A stretch of 64,000 bases of DNA from Leptospira sp. WS58.C1 (GTDB lineage: Bacteria; Spirochaetota; Leptospiria; Leptospirales; Leptospiraceae): contig NZ_CP162138.1 of the NCBI RefSeq assembly GCF_040833995.1, positions 62,001 through 126,000 of the forward strand, read 5' to 3'. Positions within the stretch are counted from its first letter, which is position 1. Each line of letters starts with the position of its first letter. The notes beneath the pieces are model-generated. The model was not told where the DNA came from, searched no databases, and saw only the letters and a list, made by a program, of their open reading frames with translations. This document shows, one piece after another, positions 62,286-64,000 of this stretch. Position numbers and translations under genes: made by a program.

Positions 62286-63700
62286 TTGCAGAATCCGAAA
62301 AATTAATTAGGGAAAAAATGTTGAGAGAGGGACTCTCCGAAGAGTTCATTTCCGATTTTATAGCCAAGATCCAAGAAGTCAGAAATGGAGAAACCGGGAT
62401 CGTAAAATGGGAAGAAGTAGGGGACCTGGACCCGAACAAAGACGAGATCTCCTTAGAGAAGATCGAATCCGAATATTCAGGAGATCCTAAATTTTTAAAA
62501 GAATTAGTGGTCATCAAATTGAACGGAGGTCTTGGAACTAGCATGGGGCTTTCCGGACCAAAATCCTTGATAGAGATCAAGGATGGGATGAGTTTCTTGG
62601 AAGTTGTCTGCAAACAAATCGAGTACATCCGACAAAAATACAATCTCGAAATCCCTCTGATCCTGATGGATAGTTTCAGCACCCAGAAAGAAAGCCAGGA
62701 AGAACTTAAAAAGATCAAATTCTCCCAAAACTATCCGACGAGCTTCTTACAACATAAGGTGCCTAGATTAGTCGTCCCGGAACTGAAACCTTTGGAAATT
62801 TCCAAAAATTCGGAAGAATGGTGTCCTCCGGGCCACGGAGATATCTGGTTCACACTATTAGAAACAGGACTATTAGATCGACTTTTAGAAAATGGTTACA
62901 GAGTGGCATTCGTTTCTAACGGGGATAATTTAGGCGCAACCGTTCATCCTGGAATACTAGAATACATTCTGAAAGAAAATCTGGATTTCTGTATGGAGAT
63001 GACTCCTAAAACTCTCGCAGATAAAAAAGGGGGAGCGATTTTCAGAAGGGTAGTCGGCGGAGAAAAAAAGAACTTACAATTATTGGAAACTGCTCAGGTG
63101 CCCTCCGATTATATGCATGAGTTCGAGGGTTTGGGAAAATTTAGAACATTCTCCACTAATAATTTATGGATCCGATTGGATGTATTGAAAGAAAAATTAC
63201 TCGAAGGATCCTTCAAACTATCATTGATCGTGAATCCTAAAAAGGTAGAAGGGAGGGAGGTCCTACAGCTGGAGACTGCGATGGGATCCGCCATCCAAAA
63301 TTTTTCCAACACAAAGGGTCTTATCATTCCCAGGGACCGTTTTGCTCCCGTGAAAAAATGTGAGGATTATCTAGTCAGACGTTCTGATGCCTATTCTTTA
63401 AATCCTGATTACTCAGTTACTATGTCGGAAGAAAGAAAGAAGGCCGGTTTAGGAGAGTTGGTCATCTCCTTGGATGAAACGTATTATAAGAAAGTGAGAG
63501 ATTTTACCGATCGAATGCAAGCCATTCCTTCTTTAGTGCGCTGCACCTCCTTGAAAGTGGAAGGGGATATTTTGTTTGATAAGAAAGTAATTCTAGAAGG
63601 AGATGTTACATTAATAAATTCCGGACCAGGACAAAAAAAATTGTCCGAGCTAGGTGTGGATCGAATCTCGAACGATAGTTTACGTTTCCGCTTTACATAA
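62273..63700 (+). CDS. UTP-glucose-1-phosphate uridylyltransferase, eukaryote-type
   Basis: A 475-residue enzyme making UDP-glucose from UTP and glucose 1-phosphate. KLNGGLGTSMGLSGPKSL is the nucleotide-binding loop of the UDPGP family found in eukaryotes and some bacteria, unlike GalU. Further hallmarks are CPPGHGDIW, FVSNGDNLGA, and FSTNNLWIRL. The C-terminal beta-helix-like part (KVEGDILFDKKVILEGDVTL) is present. It supplies UDP-glucose for surface glycans. Confidence 0.95.
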   Translation: MDPMIAESEKLIREKMLREGLSEEFISDFIAKIQEVRNGETGIVKWEEVGDLDPNKDEISLEKIESEYSGDPKFLKELVVIKLNGGLGTSMGLSGPKSLIEIKDGMSFLEVVCKQIEYIRQKYNLEIPLILMDSFSTQKESQEELKKIKFSQNYPTSFLQHKVPRLVVPELKPLEISKNSEEWCPPGHGDIWFTLLETGLLDRLLENGYRVAFVSNGDNLGATVHPGILEYILKENLDFCMEMTPKTLADKKGGAIFRRVVGGEKKNLQLLETAQVPSDYMHEFEGLGKFRTFSTNNLWIRLDVLKEKLLEGSFKLSLIVNPKKVEGREVLQLETAMGSAIQNFSNTKGLIIPRDRFAPVKKCEDYLVRRSDAYSLNPDYSVTMSEERKKAGLGELVISLDETYYKKVRDFTDRMQAIPSLVRCTSLKVEGDILFDKKVILEGDVTLINSGPGQKKLSELGVDRISNDSLRFRFT

Positions 63701-63728
63701 AACAACAGTCGTTTAAAATCCAGTCCAC

Positions 63729-63750
63729 GGGCTTGCGAGTATGTAAGCCC
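63729..63750 (+). other. Hairpin between UGPase and the next gene
   Basis: GGGCTT (63729-63734) and AAGCCC (63745-63750) pair around a 10-base loop. There is no T-run, so it is more likely a leader hairpin than a terminator. Confidence 0.4.
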
Positions 63751-63755
63751 ATCCT

Positions 63756-64000
63756 ATGCCGATTAATGTCGCAAACGAAATGACCGATGCTTATAACTTA
63801 AAACTAAGATCCTTCGATATGGGGGATCTGGAACAGTTTAAGACAGTATTCATCAATGAAAATCGAGGAAAGCCAATCTTCCTCCTTAGATTTCAAAATA
63901 TTTCCACAGTTTCCTTAGTAGAATTCATACAACTGATCCCTCAGAGGATCGCTGACATAGAACCTTCTCATCGTGAGCTATTTCGTTATTATGCCTATGG
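63756..64000 (+). CDS. Hypothetical protein, C-terminus outside window
   Basis: An open frame from ATG 63756 to the window edge, 81 full codons without a stop (MPINVANEMTDAYNLKLRSF at the start). The visible part is soluble and mixed alpha/beta; KPIFLLRFQNISTVSLVEFI could be a STAS- or anti-sigma-antagonist-like strand-helix pair, but the evidence is weak. It follows UGPase by 55 bases. Confidence 0.6.
   Translation, partial: MPINVANEMTDAYNLKLRSFDMGDLEQFKTVFINENRGKPIFLLRFQNISTVSLVEFIQLIPQRIADIEPSHRELFRYYAY

Overview
The window reads as a chromosomal segment of a spirochete of the genus Leptospira. This rests on a DUF1564-type protein (a family I know only from Leptospira), many sensor and cyclase proteins with Leptospira-like layouts, eukaryote-type UTP-glucose-1-phosphate uridylyltransferase, loose spirochetal lipoboxes, and moderate G+C with short mixed-strand operons. 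I cannot fix the species. No rRNA, CRISPR array or insertion sequence was recognised, and no tRNA was noticed by eye.

Layout. 1-2628: the front of a large secreted PKD/FG-GAP repeat lipoprotein (minus). 2937-4745: histidine kinase and LuxR-type response regulator. 4747-11578: enzymes and membrane proteins (lactamase-fold lipoprotein, haloalkane dehalogenase, enoyl-CoA hydratase, DUF1772 protein, FadL-type porin, an MpaB/Lcp-like oxygenase coupled to a Pyr4-like membrane protein). 11650-21031: a 1755-residue pseudokinase-ATPase-GAF-SpoIIE protein, a sodium/solute symporter, a diguanylate cyclase and an MFS pump. 21032-21569: a probable structured RNA and a long inverted repeat. 21570-24793: patatin plus endoglycoceramidase-like GH5 pair and a small lipoprotein. 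25248-30379: an accessory-looking stretch with inverted repeats, ECF sigma/FecR/HAMP genes, a solitary DNA methyltransferase, a FecR-domain protein and the DUF1564 protein. 30444-36894: an activated-methyl-cycle operon (ArsR-methyltransferase fusion, ahcY, 7Fe ferredoxin, metH) behind a promoter with a perfect 16-bp palindrome in its spacer. 37306-46196: secreted proteins, phosphofructokinase, GAF-GAF-SpoIIE phosphatase, argB, SDR, M61 peptidase, Bcp peroxiredoxin. 46325-54512: adenylate cyclase and assorted enzymes and transporters. 54516-57633: divergent tyrosine recombinase, a 30-bp perfect palindrome, and a cheD-HDOD-aroK operon. 57846-64000: TraB protein, 7TM-PAS-ATPase sensor, FlgO-like lipoprotein, UGPase and a partial gene.

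How parts fit together. The methyl-cycle operon recycles S-adenosylhomocysteine to homocysteine (AhcY) and methionine (MetH); the first gene is a plausible regulator of that loop. Two SpoIIE-type phosphatases and one RsbW-like ATPase suggest partner-switching signalling, next to c-di-GMP and cAMP synthesis. The most unusual features are a dispersed inverted-repeat family (core TGTAGTAWCTTCGAC) both between and inside genes from 21 to 37 kb, the two-junction RNA candidate at 21.1-21.3 kb, the methyl-cycle operator, the oxygenase/Pyr4-like pair, and the palindrome near the recombinase. All calls come from reading sequence and motifs; no database search was possible.
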